Positions 6,718 to 17,200 of a stretch of 64,000 nucleotides of DNA are shown here, in pieces. The notes beneath the pieces were generated by a model. That model saw only the letters and a list, made by a program, of their open reading frames with translations, did not search any database and was not told the DNA's origin. Location of the stretch: positions 1 through 64,000 of the forward strand of contig CAZDEY010000012.1 in assembly GCA_964504565.1 (NCBI GenBank). The letters are read 5' to 3'. Source of the stretch: Cesiribacter sp964504565 (GTDB lineage: Bacteria; Bacteroidota; Bacteroidia; Cytophagales; Cyclobacteriaceae). How positions within the stretch are numbered: the first letter of the stretch is position 1; each line of letters begins with the position of its first letter. The translations under genes were made by a program, and so were the position numbers.

Positions 6718-8439
6718 ATGCTTACCTATAATTTATCCTATACTAACCCTCAACACCATTTTATAGATATAAAGGTTAGCGTAACCCATATTACACAATC
6801 CGAAACGTTTTTGCAACTACCTAGCTGGCGACCGGGACGTTATGAATTAGGCAATTTCGCAAAAAATGTTCAGTATTTTAGTGTAAATGACCAAAACGGA
6901 CAAAAATTGCCGTTTAGAAAAGTGAAAAAAGACAGGTGGTTAGTTAACACCAAAGGCATAGAAGCTATTACCATTCGGTATAATTATTTCGCCGCCCAAT
7001 TAGATGCCGGCAGCACCTGGCTAGATGAAGACCTGCTCTACGTGAACCCGGTTAACTGCTTGCTTTATATTGAAGGTATGCAGGACGAAAAGTGCCAGGT
7101 TACGTTAGATATTCCGGAAGATTATCAGTTGGGTAGTGGGTTGCCCAGTGAAAACAAGACCCTCTACGCTGATAATTACGACCAGTTGGCAGATTCACCC
7201 TTTGTAGCCAGCCGCCACTTGCAGCACTATCAATATACTGCTCAAGATATACCCTTTCATATATGGGCAGTGGGTACTACACCTCTTAACTGGCAGGAAA
7301 CCATTGCTGAATTTCGCGGTTTTACTTTAGCCCAAATTGAAACCATGGGCAGTTTCCCCGCCTCGGATTACCACTTTATTTTTCACTTTCTGCCCTATAA
7401 AGCCTACCATGGCGTTGAGCACCAAAATAGCACGGTTATTACCCTAGGCCCCAATTACGATCTTAACCTGCCCGATTTATATCGAAACCTGTTAGGCATT
7501 AGTTCGCACGAATTGTTTCACGCCTGGAACATTAAAAAAATAAGGCCGGCCGAAATGATGCCTTACGATTACACAACCGAAAACTATTTTCCCACCGGGT
7601 TTGTGGCCGAAGGAGTTACTACTTATTACGGTGATCTTTTTTTAGTTCGTGCCGGCATTTTTAACCTGCAAGACTACTTAGCCGAATTAAATAAGAGCCT
7701 GCAGCGCCATTTATACAACGGAGGTCGCCTTAACCACAGCCTTATAGATAGTAGCCTGGATTTATGGCTGGACGGTTATAGCCCCGGTATACCTAATCGT
7801 AAAGTTTCAATTTACGTAAAAGGCTCGCTGGTTTCCTTAATTCTAGATCTTAAGCTTAGAAAGATAACTGATAATAAAGGTTCGCTGGATGATGTGATGC
7901 GCTTATTGCTGGAAAATTTTGGGTACAAAAATCGGGGCTATCACTACGAGGATTTTCAGGCGGCAGTGGCAAAAATTGCCGATCAGCCACTAGACGATTA
8001 TTTTGAGCAATTTATAGGTGGCACTGAACCGTTGGAAGAACACCTGGAAGAGCTGGTTGATTACGTAGGCTTAAAAATTGTGAGCCAACCTAACCGCTTG
8101 CCCAGCCAACGGTACTACGGCTTAAAGTTATTAGAAAAGGAAGGTATTACCACCGTAGCCGATTTTTACCCCGGCAGCCCGGCCGAGAAAAATTTGGCCC
8201 GGGGCGATGAATTGGTTGCCGTAAACGGTAAGCGAATAATGAATTATAATTTTGACGAACTACTGGCGATGTACCCCGAAGCCGTAGTTTCGTTTTACCG
8301 GAATAACCGCATGCATCACGAAGCCCTAGCCCCTATTGAAGGCAAAGAATTCTTTACTGATTTAAAAATTGTACCCAATGAAGCCGCTACGGATGAAGCA
8401 CTGGAGCGCCGAAGTGGCTGGCTCGGCCTTCCAGTTTAA
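6718..8439 (+). CDS. M61 family glycyl aminopeptidase-like metallopeptidase with PDZ domain
   Basis: A 573-residue zinc peptidase. The N-terminal beta domain (about 1-170) is the M61 N domain. The gluzincin core follows with SSHELFHAWN, in which His264, Glu265 and His268 form HExxH, and the third ligand Glu298 in VAEGVTTYYGD. A C-terminal PDZ domain lies near residues 480-545 (FYPGSPAEKNLARGDELVAVNG). No signal peptide is seen, so it is probably cytoplasmic. Family members release N-terminal Gly or Ala. It stands alone and ends before a bidirectional terminator. Confidence 0.93.
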   Translation: MLTYNLSYTNPQHHFIDIKVSVTHITQSETFLQLPSWRPGRYELGNFAKNVQYFSVNDQNGQKLPFRKVKKDRWLVNTKGIEAITIRYNYFAAQLDAGSTWLDEDLLYVNPVNCLLYIEGMQDEKCQVTLDIPEDYQLGSGLPSENKTLYADNYDQLADSPFVASRHLQHYQYTAQDIPFHIWAVGTTPLNWQETIAEFRGFTLAQIETMGSFPASDYHFIFHFLPYKAYHGVEHQNSTVITLGPNYDLNLPDLYRNLLGISSHELFHAWNIKKIRPAEMMPYDYTTENYFPTGFVAEGVTTYYGDLFLVRAGIFNLQDYLAELNKSLQRHLYNGGRLNHSLIDSSLDLWLDGYSPGIPNRKVSIYVKGSLVSLILDLKLRKITDNKGSLDDVMRLLLENFGYKNRGYHYEDFQAAVAKIADQPLDDYFEQFIGGTEPLEEHLEELVDYVGLKIVSQPNRLPSQRYYGLKLLEKEGITTVADFYPGSPAEKNLARGDELVAVNGKRIMNYNFDELLAMYPEAVVSFYRNNRMHHEALAPIEGKEFFTDLKIVPNEAATDEALERRSGWLGLPV

Positions 8440-8546
8440 TTGGTGAACAGTAAATTTTAGGATTATCCTCTAGAAGAATTACTCTCGTGAATGTACATTT
8501 TAAATAAGATAGTTATTATTAGACTAAATTGGTAATCTTTGAATAT

Positions 8547-8582
8547 AAAAAAGGCCGCTACATACGTTGTAGCGGCCTTTTT
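8547..8582. terminator. Bidirectional terminator between M61 and M16 genes
   Basis: A near-perfect hairpin with 11-13 bp arms, GGCCGCTAC and GTAGCGGCC at its core, flanked by an A tract on the left and a T tract on the right. It can terminate both the rightward M61 transcript and the leftward M16 transcript. Confidence 0.9.
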
Positions 8583-8598
8583 ACTTAACTAGAAAAAT

Positions 8599-10632
8599 CT
8601 ATTCAAAAACCGAATCGGCCGGATTGGTATTAAATTCCATAGACTTTACTTGGGCTTCCAGCGCGCCCATTGGGGTAGTCATTTTTATGGTTTTAGGTAC
8701 CTGAATACCATCAACGGTTTGGTACTCGGTAATTTCCATAGCCGATCCTTGGTTTACGCTCTTCACTTTAAGGCCGGTATCTTTAGCGTAGTATTCTGAT
8801 ACCGAAGAACCATCGGCAGTCTGTACGTTTACTACATAAGCATCCTGCCCGCCTACTTTTTCCATACCGGTAACTTCGGCTTCCAGCGTACCATCCAGCA
8901 CCTTAAGTTCCGGGAAAGGATAAATATTATACACTGCGGCCTTAACTGCTTCTTCCGGCATATCTTGGCGCTGCCCACCGGCAACCACAAAGCCTGTTCC
9001 GTCTTTTACAACCTGCTTGCTCATAGTCATTCCGCCCATAGATTGCTCCATGGTAAAGCTACCCGGCATTTTAGCCACTTGCTTAATAGTTATGGTACGG
9101 CCCTGCACGTTAATTTCTAATTCAGTACTTACATCGGTTATTGCTTCGGCTTTGGCTTTTCCGCCTATAGCAGCAATATACTTGTTCATTACCTCATCCA
9201 CACTTACCGAACCGGCTTCTAACTCTTTAACCGGCTCACCGTACATATCAACTTTGCGCAACTCGCCAAATTGGGTTAGAGTAGGCGCAACTGTATTGGC
9301 ATCACCAACCACCACCACGTAGGCGTTATCAGGGTTTATATACTTCTGGGCCATACGCTGAACGTCATCAACGGTTACGGCATTTAACGTTTTTAAGTAG
9401 TTGCGGTAGTAGTCTTTATCTAAATTATAGCGAGCTATATTTAGGGCAAAGCGGGCTATAGTTTGCGGACTTTCCAGCGAGCGGGCAAAGTTACCGGTCA
9501 TGTTGCTTTTAGTTTTTTGCAGCTCCTCGGCCGAAACTTTTTCATTGCGGATAAGTTTAAGCTCCTTCATAAATTCATACACTGCGCTGTCGGTAACTTC
9601 ATTCCGTACTTTAGCCGAAGCTTCAAACTTACCTACTAACTCATCAGAATTTAGGCTGGAGTAGGCTCCGTAGGTGTAGCCTTTGGTTTCGCGCAGGTTA
9701 TTGAACAATCGGCGTGCGGAGCCACCCCCCAGAATATCGTTCATTACTGAAGCGGGGATAACATCGGCTGAGCCAGGCTGCAAGCGTACCGGGTGCGAAA
9801 CCTCTAATACCGATTGCACAGCATTAGGTTTATTTACAAATACTATTTGGGTACTTTCCGGCACCTTCACCATTTCGTAGCTATGGCTTGGCACAGTACC
9901 TTTCTTCCAGTCACCTAAAAATTTTTTAGTAAGTTTCTTAGCTTCTTTAGTAGTAATATCACCCACAATGGCCAGGTAAGCTACGTTTGGCTTAAAGTAG
10001 GTATTGTAATATTCTTTAACATCGGCTAAAGTAATATTATCTACTGTAGCTTCGGTGCTAGGTTCACCGTAAGGGTGCTCGTTGCCGTATAGGGTAATAT
10101 TGCTAATTGTGCTGGCTATATAGTCGGGGTCATCCTTAGAGGCCGCCAAGCCCGATTTAGTTTGCTTAACCAGGCGGTCAAACTCGCTTTGCGGAAAGCT
10201 GGGGTTAAGCAACACATCGGCCATCAGTTCCATAAGTTTTTCTTTATGGCGGCTGAGTGCGCTACCGTATAGGCTGGTTGAGCCGGTGCTTAAATTTGCC
10301 CCGATAAAATCTATTTCTTCGTCAAGCTGGTCTTTGCTTCGGTTAGTTGTGCCACTGCGAAGCAACTCGCCTGCCAGGCCAATGTAGCCGGCCTTATCGC
10401 CTTCCGCAATTGGGTCGCGGTCAATAAGCAGGTTTACGCTTACTTGCGGTAGTTTGGTATTACGTACCACAAAAACTTTTAAGCCATTTTTCAGGGTAAA
10501 AGATTCGTACTCGCCTAAGCGTATTTCCGGGGCGGGGCCAGGTTCCGGTAGCTTAGAACGATCTAGTTGGGCTTGGGCAGAAAAGCCAATAGTTAGTAGC
10601 AAGCCCAGTATATATAAAGCTATTTTTTTCAT
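8599..10632 (-). CDS. M16 family peptidase-like subunit, zinc motif lost, with C-terminal extra domain
   Basis: A 677-residue secreted protein (signal peptide MKKIALYILGLLLTIGFSAQAQ) with two M16 lobes over about residues 35-455. At the place where active M16 enzymes carry HxxEH it reads YIGLAGELLRSGT, so it should not bind catalytic zinc. It is the likely inactive partner of the adjacent active subunit. Residues 475-677 form an extra domain of beta strands (VSTELEINVQGRTITIKQ onward) that resembles LolA/DUF4412-type lipoprotein-binding folds; this is inference. It starts 21 nt after the active subunit's stop and ends at the bidirectional terminator. Confidence 0.9.
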   Translation of the reverse strand: MKKIALYILGLLLTIGFSAQAQLDRSKLPEPGPAPEIRLGEYESFTLKNGLKVFVVRNTKLPQVSVNLLIDRDPIAEGDKAGYIGLAGELLRSGTTNRSKDQLDEEIDFIGANLSTGSTSLYGSALSRHKEKLMELMADVLLNPSFPQSEFDRLVKQTKSGLAASKDDPDYIASTISNITLYGNEHPYGEPSTEATVDNITLADVKEYYNTYFKPNVAYLAIVGDITTKEAKKLTKKFLGDWKKGTVPSHSYEMVKVPESTQIVFVNKPNAVQSVLEVSHPVRLQPGSADVIPASVMNDILGGGSARRLFNNLRETKGYTYGAYSSLNSDELVGKFEASAKVRNEVTDSAVYEFMKELKLIRNEKVSAEELQKTKSNMTGNFARSLESPQTIARFALNIARYNLDKDYYRNYLKTLNAVTVDDVQRMAQKYINPDNAYVVVVGDANTVAPTLTQFGELRKVDMYGEPVKELEAGSVSVDEVMNKYIAAIGGKAKAEAITDVSTELEINVQGRTITIKQVAKMPGSFTMEQSMGGMTMSKQVVKDGTGFVVAGGQRQDMPEEAVKAAVYNIYPFPELKVLDGTLEAEVTGMEKVGGQDAYVVNVQTADGSSVSEYYAKDTGLKVKSVNQGSAMEITEYQTVDGIQVPKTIKMTTPMGALEAQVKSMEFNTNPADSVFE

Positions 10633-10653
10633 TAGTGAAATTGGTTTAGGAAG

Positions 10654-11982
10654 TTAGTTTTGGGTTGGCTGTTGGCTTTTAGGCAGATAGTATAGGGTAA
10701 CCCGGTTATCGGGCACCAGGTACTTCTTAGCCACTCGCTGCAAATCTTCGCGGGTTACTTTACGGTAGCGCTCAATCTCATTATTAATCAAATTGGCATC
10801 GCCGTAGTACATATGGTAGTTAGCCAGGCTTTCGGCTATACCGGCTACCCGGGCATTGCTGGTTACAAAATCACTTTCCTTTTGGTTAAGCACTTTCTGA
10901 AATTCCCGCTCGCTAACCAGTTCATTTTGCACCTTTTCTATTTCGTTGTTCATGCCTGATTCTAAATCTTTCAGGTCAACCCCCATATTTACCAAACCTA
11001 AGTTAATAAGCAGGCCATGGTCTTCCAGCGCGTACGGAAAGGCTACTACTTGCAAGGCTTTTTGCTCTTTTTCAACCAACTGCTTCTGCATACGGGCGCT
11101 GGCACCGCCGCTTAATAGCGTGGTCAGCATATCCAGGGCGTAGTAGTCATCGGTACCTTGGCCGGGCATCCGGTAGGCCTGAAATACCGCCGGAAGCTGA
11201 ATATTATCATAAACAGTATCTACCACTTCGGTTTCCAAGGCTACTTCTTCCACCGCCGGGCGGTAAGGTTCTTTTCCGCGCGGAATTTCGGCAAAGTACT
11301 TCTCAACCAGCTTTTTAGTTTCTTCCTTATCAATATCGCCGGCTATGGAAAGCACCGCATTGTTGGGTACGTAGAAGTCTTTATAAAATTGCATGAATTC
11401 GTCTAGCTGGGCGGCGTTTAAGTCATCCAGCGAGCCGATGGTAGTCCAACGGTAGGGGTGTTTTTCAAAAGCGCGCTTAAATATTTCGGCCTGAAAGCTC
11501 ATATACGGCACGTTGTCAATCCGCTGGCGCTTTTCTTCCTTTACCACCTCGCGCTGGGTTTCTACGCCAATGCTATCAATTTTGGCATGCAGCAGACGTT
11601 CACTTTCCATATAAAGGCCTAATTCCAGTTGGTTGGAAGGAAGGACTTCGTAGTAAAAGGTACGGTCTTGGGTAGTATTAGCGTTAAGCTGCCCGCCGGC
11701 GGCTTTAATAATATCCATAAACTGACCACGTTCAATGTTCTCGCTACCTTCAAATAGAAGGTGTTCGAAGAAGTGGGCAAAGCCCGTACGACCTACTTGC
11801 TCGTTTTTAGAGCCTACGTGGTACATGACCGTTACCGCTACAATTGGTGTGGAGTGGTCTTCGTGAAGAATTACGTGCAGGCCATTCGGCAGTTCGTATT
11901 CTTCAAACTGAATTTGTTTTTGCTGGGCAGCCCCCAACAATGGCGTGGCCAGAGCTAAGGCGGCCGTTAAAATCCTCTTCAT
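10654..11982 (-). CDS. M16 family zinc peptidase, catalytic subunit
   Basis: A 442-residue processing-type M16 peptidase with signal peptide MKRILTAALALATPLLGAAQ. The inverted zinc motif is H70FFEH74 in TGFAHFFEHLLFEG, and the third ligand is Glu149 or Glu150 in REVVKEEKR, at the usual spacing. The second lobe is in SIAGDIDKEETKKLVEKYF and beyond. With the next gene it forms an active/inactive pair like mitochondrial processing peptidase. It probably works in the periplasm on peptides or on outer-membrane protein tails. It lies 29 nt after the sugar-kinase gene. Confidence 0.93.
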   Translation of the reverse strand: MKRILTAALALATPLLGAAQQKQIQFEEYELPNGLHVILHEDHSTPIVAVTVMYHVGSKNEQVGRTGFAHFFEHLLFEGSENIERGQFMDIIKAAGGQLNANTTQDRTFYYEVLPSNQLELGLYMESERLLHAKIDSIGVETQREVVKEEKRQRIDNVPYMSFQAEIFKRAFEKHPYRWTTIGSLDDLNAAQLDEFMQFYKDFYVPNNAVLSIAGDIDKEETKKLVEKYFAEIPRGKEPYRPAVEEVALETEVVDTVYDNIQLPAVFQAYRMPGQGTDDYYALDMLTTLLSGGASARMQKQLVEKEQKALQVVAFPYALEDHGLLINLGLVNMGVDLKDLESGMNNEIEKVQNELVSEREFQKVLNQKESDFVTSNARVAGIAESLANYHMYYGDANLINNEIERYRKVTREDLQRVAKKYLVPDNRVTLYYLPKSQQPTQN

Positions 11983-12011
11983 AATATAAATTTAAGTTAA
12001 GGTACTTTTGG

Positions 12012-12932
12012 TTAATACTCAATTTCAAACTGAACCAGGTCTACAAATTCCTGTACCCGCTCGTCTATTTCTTCCTGCTTTAGGCCTACTAGCCGTTCGG
12101 TACCAAATTTTTCTACACAGAAGGAAGCCATAGCCGAACCGTAAATAATGGCCCGCTTCATATTATCGAAGGAGATATCGCCAGTGCTAGCCAGGTAGCC
12201 TATAAAACCGCCGGCAAAGGTATCGCCGGCTCCGGTTGGGTCAAATACATCTTCTAAAGGCAGAGCCGGGGCAAAGAATATTTGATCTTCGTTAAACAAT
12301 AAAGCCCCGTGTTCGCCCTTTTTGATTACCAAAACCTTTGGCCCCATAGCCATAATTTTTTTAGCGGCTTTTACCAAGCTATACTCTTTGCTAAGCTGGC
12401 GCGCTTCAGCATCATTAATAGTTAGTACATCAACCATGCTGATCACTTCCATTAAATCATCCCAGGCTACATCCATCCAGAAATTCATGGTATCGAGCAT
12501 TACCAATTTAGGGCGCTTGTGGAGGCGCTCCAGAACCAACTTCTGCACTGCCGGAGCCAGGTTACCCAACATTAAAAACTTACAATCCTGGTAACTATCC
12601 GGTATAATTGGGTCAAATTTTTCCAGCACATTCAGTTCAGTAACCAGCGTATCGCGGCTGTTCATATCGTTATGGTAACGGCCACTCCAGAAAAAGCTTT
12701 TCTCCCCTTTTTTAACCTGCAGACCATCGGTAGTAATTCCGTGCTTCTGCATCATTTCAATATCCGCCTTTGCAAAATCTTCGCCAACTACACCTACCAG
12801 CTTGGTCTTATCAGCAAAATATGATGACGAAAGCGAAATGTACGTGCCGCTACCGCCAATAATTTTATCGGTTTTACCAAATGGGGTTTCCAAGGCATCA
12901 AATGCTACGGAACCTACTACTACTAAACTCAT
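12012..12932 (-). CDS. PfkB/ribokinase family carbohydrate or nucleoside kinase
   Basis: A 306-residue kinase. The PfkB C-terminal signature DPTGAGDTFAGGFIGYL places the catalytic base at Asp237, and the N-terminal glycine segment is IIGGSGTYISLS. Substrate choice in this family is not readable from the motifs; it is longer on the lid side than E. coli RbsK and resembles the uncharacterised PfkB kinases common in Bacteroidota. It follows the acetyltransferase-like gene by 23 nt and precedes the M16 pair, without an obvious functional tie. Confidence 0.88.
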   Translation of the reverse strand: MSLVVVGSVAFDALETPFGKTDKIIGGSGTYISLSSSYFADKTKLVGVVGEDFAKADIEMMQKHGITTDGLQVKKGEKSFFWSGRYHNDMNSRDTLVTELNVLEKFDPIIPDSYQDCKFLMLGNLAPAVQKLVLERLHKRPKLVMLDTMNFWMDVAWDDLMEVISMVDVLTINDAEARQLSKEYSLVKAAKKIMAMGPKVLVIKKGEHGALLFNEDQIFFAPALPLEDVFDPTGAGDTFAGGFIGYLASTGDISFDNMKRAIIYGSAMASFCVEKFGTERLVGLKQEEIDERVQEFVDLVQFEIEY

Positions 12933-12955
12933 ATACTGTAAATTATTTATGCAAA

Positions 12956-14125
12956 TTAATGAATGGCCGGACAGCGTTCAAAAGGTTTCTCCCTATCAAA
13001 CAAATACCGGTATGTATGGTGAATTTTAACTTTCTTGGCCCCAACCTCTTCCACTACCCTAATCATTTTAGGGTTAAAGTCGCCAATCCAGTTCATCTCC
13101 AGATAAGTATAAGGCGATTTTGGATTATGCCAAACGTATTCGGTAATAGCAATTGCCATAGCTGATTCAATGCCTTTACCCTGGTGGCTGGGAGCTACCC
13201 CAAACACCAGCCCCAGCATCTTACTATTCTTAGTAAAATACTTATAATAAAGAAATTTTAGTTTACCTAGCCAGTTTAGCTTACCATTTAGGTGTTTAAA
13301 AACCTGGTTCAGCTCGGGCAAATTTATATAGAAGGAAATTGGTTCGCTTTTATAGTACCCAAACCATATTACGTTAGGGTCCATTACCGGCTTTAGCTGC
13401 TTCATGATGCTTTTGGCCTGGCGTTCGCTCATTTCGCCTACGCCCTGGTGCTTAGCCCATGCCTGGTTATAAACCTTTCTAAAATCCTCGGTATACTTAT
13501 GTAAGTTATTTTTATTCAGTGCCTCAAAGTGGTAATTCGGGTCGCTTAAAATCCGCCTGGCTTTCTCTTCCATTTTAGCCGGTACCCTATCTTTAACCGG
13601 GCGGCCGTAGGTAAACTGCTGAAAATAAAGCTGAAAACCATACTCCTCAAATAATTCAATATAATAAGGAAACGTATACGGCATACAATAATTAGGCTCC
13701 AAATTGTACCCTTCCGCTAGCGCACCCCACCAGCGGTCTCTATCGCCAAAATTTATAGGGCCGTCCATAGCTTCCATGCCCCGTTCGGCTAACCAGTTTT
13801 TGCAGGCATCAAACAGGGTATTGGCGGCCTTTTGGTCGTGCACGCACTCAAAAAAACCTATGCCGCCGGTAGGTTGCTTTTCCTTATTAGCTTGTTTATT
13901 GTTTATAAAAGCCGCAACCCGGCCTATTACCTTTCCAGTATCATCCTTAAGAATCCAGCGTATTAGCTCACCGTGGCGGAAGTATTTATTCTTTTTACTA
14001 TCGAAAACTGCTTCAACATCCTGGTCTAACGGCCTAATCCAGTTTTTTTCGTGCTTATACAAGGTAACCGGAAGCTGCAAAAAATCCCGTTTTGATTCAG
14101 GAGAACGTACTTCAACTAATTGCAT
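12956..14125 (-). CDS. GNAT-fold N-acetyltransferase-like protein
   Basis: A 389-residue cytoplasmic protein conserved in Bacteroidota. It looks like two GNAT-type halves. The N half has IGRVAAFINNK and GFFECVHD; the C half has the acetyl-CoA loop LVFGVAPSHQGKGIESAMAI near residues 309-328, where Q-x-x-G-x-G/A is typically required and HQGKGI fits. The segment GPINFGDRDRWWGAL is typical of this family. The acceptor substrate is unknown. The gene probably heads the unit that continues with pfkB and the M16 pair. Confidence 0.82.
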   Translation of the reverse strand: MQLVEVRSPESKRDFLQLPVTLYKHEKNWIRPLDQDVEAVFDSKKNKYFRHGELIRWILKDDTGKVIGRVAAFINNKQANKEKQPTGGIGFFECVHDQKAANTLFDACKNWLAERGMEAMDGPINFGDRDRWWGALAEGYNLEPNYCMPYTFPYYIELFEEYGFQLYFQQFTYGRPVKDRVPAKMEEKARRILSDPNYHFEALNKNNLHKYTEDFRKVYNQAWAKHQGVGEMSERQAKSIMKQLKPVMDPNVIWFGYYKSEPISFYINLPELNQVFKHLNGKLNWLGKLKFLYYKYFTKNSKMLGLVFGVAPSHQGKGIESAMAIAITEYVWHNPKSPYTYLEMNWIGDFNPKMIRVVEEVGAKKVKIHHTYRYLFDREKPFERCPAIH

Positions 14126-14223
14126 AGGTAGCCTAAGGCTAATGTGGGTATGGAATTTAAAAGCTAAAAATAATACATATTATTAGAAATAGCCTAAATA
14201 TTACATACTAAAGGCAGGGAAAT

Positions 14224-14247
14224 AAAAAAGCCGGTATAAACCGGCTT
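14224..14247 (-). terminator. Terminator after the phosphoesterase-barrel gene
   Basis: The minus strand shows AAGCCGGT, loop TTAT, ACCGGCTT followed by a T tract, 6 nt beyond the stop codon of the 1270-residue gene. It separates that gene from the leftward GNAT unit. Confidence 0.85.
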
Positions 14248-14252
14248 CTACT

Positions 14253-17200
14253 TTAAAACTGAAATCCGCCCTTGAAGAGAAAGTAGGGTCCCTCTTTAGA
14301 TTGGGTAATTGAACCTGACAGGACAAAAAATTGGTATACTGTCACGTATAAACCGCCCCCGTAACCCACATGCCAGGTATCAGATTCTTGATTGTCGGCC
14401 CAAACCCGGCCGCTATCCAAAAAGCCTAGCAGGCCCCAATTTCCGGTTAGCACGTAGCCTCTAAGGCTAGAGAGCGGCACTCGTACATCTAGGTTTTGAT
14501 ACAGCGATGAACGCCCGGCAAAACGATCGTTGCGGAAACCCCGCAAATTTGTGCGGTTGCCCAAGGTAGCCGACTGATAGAAGCGGTAGTCGCCCCAAAT
14601 GCGCTCGCCACCTACCCTAAAGCCAATGGTGGGCTGAAAGCGCCCGTTTGGGGTAATATATATGCCAAAGTCACCGGCAAAATTTAGCATATTAATGCTA
14701 TCGGTATTGGATCCGTTTAAATAGTTAAAGTCGGTATTAATAAAAATGCCTCGGGTAGGTGCGTAAGGGTGGTTAGTAGCTTTTAAATGAAAGTAAGCCG
14801 TACCGCCCGCCATTTTGTCCGTTTCTCCTAAATTATTTTGCTCACCGGCAGGTAGTTCAACCGTGGTTAGGTAGGTATCGGCATTTTTATCGTCCAGTAC
14901 GGTAACCTCGCGGTATACTGGGCCTAAGCCTACATCAATAAAATTGGTAAGCCTACGGTTAAACAGTGCCTGAAGGTTAAGCCGGTTTAGTCGAACCCGA
15001 TAATAGTCTATATCAACTCTGTCCGGATCGTCGGCTATGTTTTCTGTATCGTTTCCCTGCCCAAAATAGTTTAGTACAAACTGGGGACCTTGGTAGTTAA
15101 CATCCAATAATAAATCATTCTTTTTACCAAAAACCGAGTAGAAAGAACCTTGATAGTGAATATTGAATGCTTGGGTAGCTATGGCATAGTTAGCCTCCAG
15201 AAATTGCTGGGTAGAAGCCGGTTCTTTGCGAAAACCATGGGTATTAACCGTAATTCCGCCGCCTAAAAACAAACCATCGTCCGGGTTAATAGCTACGGAA
15301 AGTCGCGGCCCAACGTACGACCAACGCTTCTCGTCAGCATTGTACTGATTTATAGCCTCGCCCTCTTCCAGTCGTAATTTAGTCTGAGGGCCTTTCTCTA
15401 CTATTACCTCATCTTCTGTATTGTCGTAGAAAATTATTTTGCCCTCGCTGGTAGTGGTTTTATCCAGAAAGGTATCATCGTCATTGCCTCCTAATACCCT
15501 TATTTTAATTTTGCTCTTTGCGTCGCCTCTGGCCTCAATTCTATCTTCCCCATCAAAACCCCAGATTCTAATTTCTTTGGTTTCTTCAGGGTGGAATGTG
15601 CGGCTATAAATTTCTTTTTCCGGGGAAGTTGGGCTATCCTTTTTGACTTTATATACCTGAACTTTGGTATCGCCGTTTTCCAGCCGTTCAATTTTTACCA
15701 GTTCGTGCTTATCCGAGCCGTATATATCTACTTTTTTAGAAAGATCGCTATAGTACTCTCGGGCAACCTCCAGCATCTGGTCGCGGCGGCTTTTTAGTTT
15801 GGCAATAATCTCTTCGCCACTAATTTCAAAAATATCCGGAGGCAAATCGCGAATAGCCGCTTCAATTACCTCATCCGTTAAATTAAGCTGAATAAAGTCG
15901 GCTTCTTCTTCCCACTCTTCTTTGGAAAGGGTGGTAAGCAGGCGGCGATCTAAAGCCATGGCGCTTAAATTTAAGCCCCGTACATCGGTAATTTCGTAGC
16001 CAAAATGCTGAAAGTTACGGATAGCCCACTTACGGGTAGCCAGCCAGGGTAAAAAGCCATCAAATTTTACGTACACCTGATCGCGGTCGCGCGGAATGGG
16101 AACGTAGGTTTTGCCCTTGCCTTTGTTTTCAAACTCGGCCCAGCGCCATTGGTCCTGATGGCGGTCCCAGTCACCGATAAGCATATCGAACAGGCGGGCG
16201 CGCAGGTAAGCTCGTTGGTCTACCAAATCATCGTTATCTTCCAGCAATTTCCTGAGCATGGTGTTGGTACTTACTGCCTCTTCGGCAAAACCAAACTGCT
16301 GGAATCCAGAAAGATCTTCATCGGGCCGGATTTCCACCAAGGACATCATACCGCCAAACTCCTGCATATAGGGGCCTAGCATGGGCGTATACGGCACATA
16401 AAATAGCTCCGGGTCGGTATGATAAACACCAATGGCATCGGCCATTTTAGGTATGGTAAGTGCTCCGTAGGGGTGGGCCGAGGAAATTTGATCCTGGGCC
16501 AAGTCGCTGGCGAAAGTATTTTTTAGAGCCCCGGGCACAATAGCACTAGGGTTCTTATCAATCGAGCGGATATTGTACTGGATGCTATCCGGATTTTGCA
16601 AGCGAAGCGACAGGGTTTGCTTTCCCCCGCCCTTCTTAATTGGTTGTAGGCCACCCTTGTAATTTTTAATATCTAAGTACTGAAGCTTAACCGGCTGGGC
16701 CCATTCTTTTCGGTAATGATCGCCCAGAAACCATCGGCCAAATTTTCCCCGTTGGTTGTATTCGGGGTTGGCTGCCATCACCTTTACACTGTCAGCATAA
16801 TTTGGGTATTGCTGGGTTACTTGAGCTTTTTCTACCGCTGCTTTAAGGGCGTACAGTGGCATTCTAAAGGTCATTTTACCTTGGCTACCGTCTTCTTCCG
16901 GTATCCAGAATTCAATCCAGGCTTCTCCATTCTTATAGTAGTTTATGCGGGAAAAGCCGTTATGCTTGTGCACAAAAAGAGCTTCTTTACCTCCCACACA
17001 AAAATTATCTTTACAACCGGAACCACTTACTACTTGCAGGGTACCGTCCAGATCATGCAACTGTAAACTGTGCTCGTGGCCGGATGCTAACACTACATTA
17101 TCCCTACCATCAACTACGCCTAAAATGGCATTTTTAAGTTGTTGGTATTTAGGGTTAGGCAAATCTTGCCGGGAGGCGCCATACATTCGGGCCAGCGGGT

